This document shows, in pieces, positions 24,039-24,642 of a stretch of DNA of 24,642 nt. Position numbers and translations under genes: made by a program. The first letter of the stretch is position 1. Every line of letters starts with the position of its first letter. The notes under the pieces are model-generated. The model did not search any database and had not been told where the DNA came from. It was given only the letters and a program-made list of their open reading frames with translations. The stretch is from JAVBKP01 sp031553975 (lineage in GTDB: Bacteria; Bacillota; Clostridia; Peptostreptococcales; Anaerovoracaceae): the NCBI GenBank assembly GCA_031553975.1, contig JAVBKP010000008.1, positions 1-24,642 of the forward strand, read 5' to 3'.

Positions 24039-24058
24039 GAGGTCTATAAAAATAATAT

Positions 24059-24642
24059 TTAAAAGATATCCAAACTTGCCCGCCTTCTCGCCAAGTTCTC
24101 CATCACACGCATAAATACATACATGTATACAAACCCAACTGCTATTTCTTGCACTAGCAGTGTTGAAACATCTGAAATACCTCCGCCACCCATGATGATA
24201 TTTAATGACTCAATACTTCTGGTCAAAGGCAAACAATAGGAGATTTTTTGTACTAGAACTGGGAAAGCCGATATAGGAAAATTCGCTCCGCACAGTATGA
24301 GCATCAAATAGGACAACGTATTGGCAAATATATTCATATCCACAGACACCAACGCAAAGCTTCCCATAAAATATCCAATTCCATTGGCTGCAAACATGGC
24401 GATCAATATTGTCGTTAAGAACAATAGAAAGTTGGCTTGCCCAAATGAAACATCAAAAATCAATGCCCCTGATACCAAACATACAAATACCGTAGTCAAG
24501 GAATCGAAAACATGCATAAAGCCTTTGTGAAAAAACATACCAAATTGGCTAGAAGGCGCGGCAACAATGGTCTTTAACGTGGATTCCCTCCGCTCCATAG
24601 TGAGTATAAAACCCGTGCCAAATAACGCATTGTATTTGCAGC
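24059..24642 (-). CDS. ABC-2 type transporter permease (partial, 5' end outside window)
   Basis: The C-terminal part of an ABC exporter membrane subunit. The frame is open to the window edge; 14 codons before the ATG at 24598 read KYNALFGTGFILT, which matches the family pattern before ERRESTLK and AAPSSQ, so the start is beyond the window. Hydrophobic helices lie at about codons 45-65, 70-100, 105-130 and 165-190 of the visible part. The conserved late block has FPISAFPVLVQKISYCLPLTRSIE, typical of ABC-2 permeases that export drugs, lipids or polysaccharides. It ends LARRRASLDIF. No ATPase follows directly; the nearest ABC ATPase piece (22395-22766) is truncated and separated by an unrelated gene. 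Confidence 0.88.
   Translation of the reverse strand, partial: CKYNALFGTGFILTMERRESTLKTIVAAPSSQFGMFFHKGFMHVFDSLTTVFVCLVSGALIFDVSFGQANFLLFLTTILIAMFAANGIGYFMGSFALVSVDMNIFANTLSYLMLILCGANFPISAFPVLVQKISYCLPLTRSIESLNIIMGGGGISDVSTLLVQEIAVGFVYMYVFMRVMENLARRRASLDIF

Noticed and set aside
1..24642. CRISPR arrays, tRNA or rRNA genes, insertion sequences, attachment sites
   Set aside because: No regularly spaced repeats, cloverleaf-like blocks, transposase or integrase genes or flanking direct repeats were seen on reading either strand.

Overview
The window is AT-rich, densely coded bacterial chromosome. I infer an anaerobic, motile member of the Clostridia, perhaps close to Lachnospirales. The basis is gene order (murB, PHP, rapZ, whiA and then dnaE, pfkA, pyk in one run), a flavodiiron protein, strong GGAGG ribosome binding sites and a textbook flagellar sigma-D (sigma-28) promoter. 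No rRNA, tRNA, CRISPR array or insertion sequence was seen. The organism is inferred, not proven.

Region 1 (1-12237, all minus strand) is one long tightly packed gene run: fprA, murB, a PHP phosphoesterase, rapZ, whiA, a short MscS-like channel, dnaE, pfkA, pyk and an RluA-type pseudouridine synthase cut by the window edge. It joins oxygen/NO detoxification, peptidoglycan precursor synthesis, regulation, replication and lower glycolysis. yvcK, which in Bacillus lies between rapZ and whiA, is absent.

Region 2 (12238-14750) has an MgtC-family membrane protein diverging from fprA, with the two promoters overlapping in their -35 regions and a perfect inverted repeat near the fprA start of transcription. 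A PAS-like/GGDEF/EAL protein follows. Both of its cyclic-di-GMP domains look catalytically degenerate. A clear terminator ends the region.

Region 3 (14751-19657) is a 372-base AT-rich leader with no recognisable T-box, then thrS (a ThrRS without the TGS domain), folE, an HD-domain hydrolase, folP and a folB-folK fusion, closed by a bidirectional terminator. The HD protein sits where the pathway lacks an assigned dihydroneopterin triphosphate dephosphorylation enzyme, so it is a good candidate for that step.

Region 4 (19658-24642, minus strand) is accessory. It has two large unrecognised soluble proteins with polar, signal-peptide-free N-termini, a COG2509-type FAD dehydrogenase with a four-cysteine motif, a truncated ABC ATPase with an unrelated tail, and the end of an ABC-2 permease. 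One unknown protein is preceded by a near-perfect sigma-D promoter and so is probably co-expressed with flagella. This, with the HD protein, is the most promising lead in the window.
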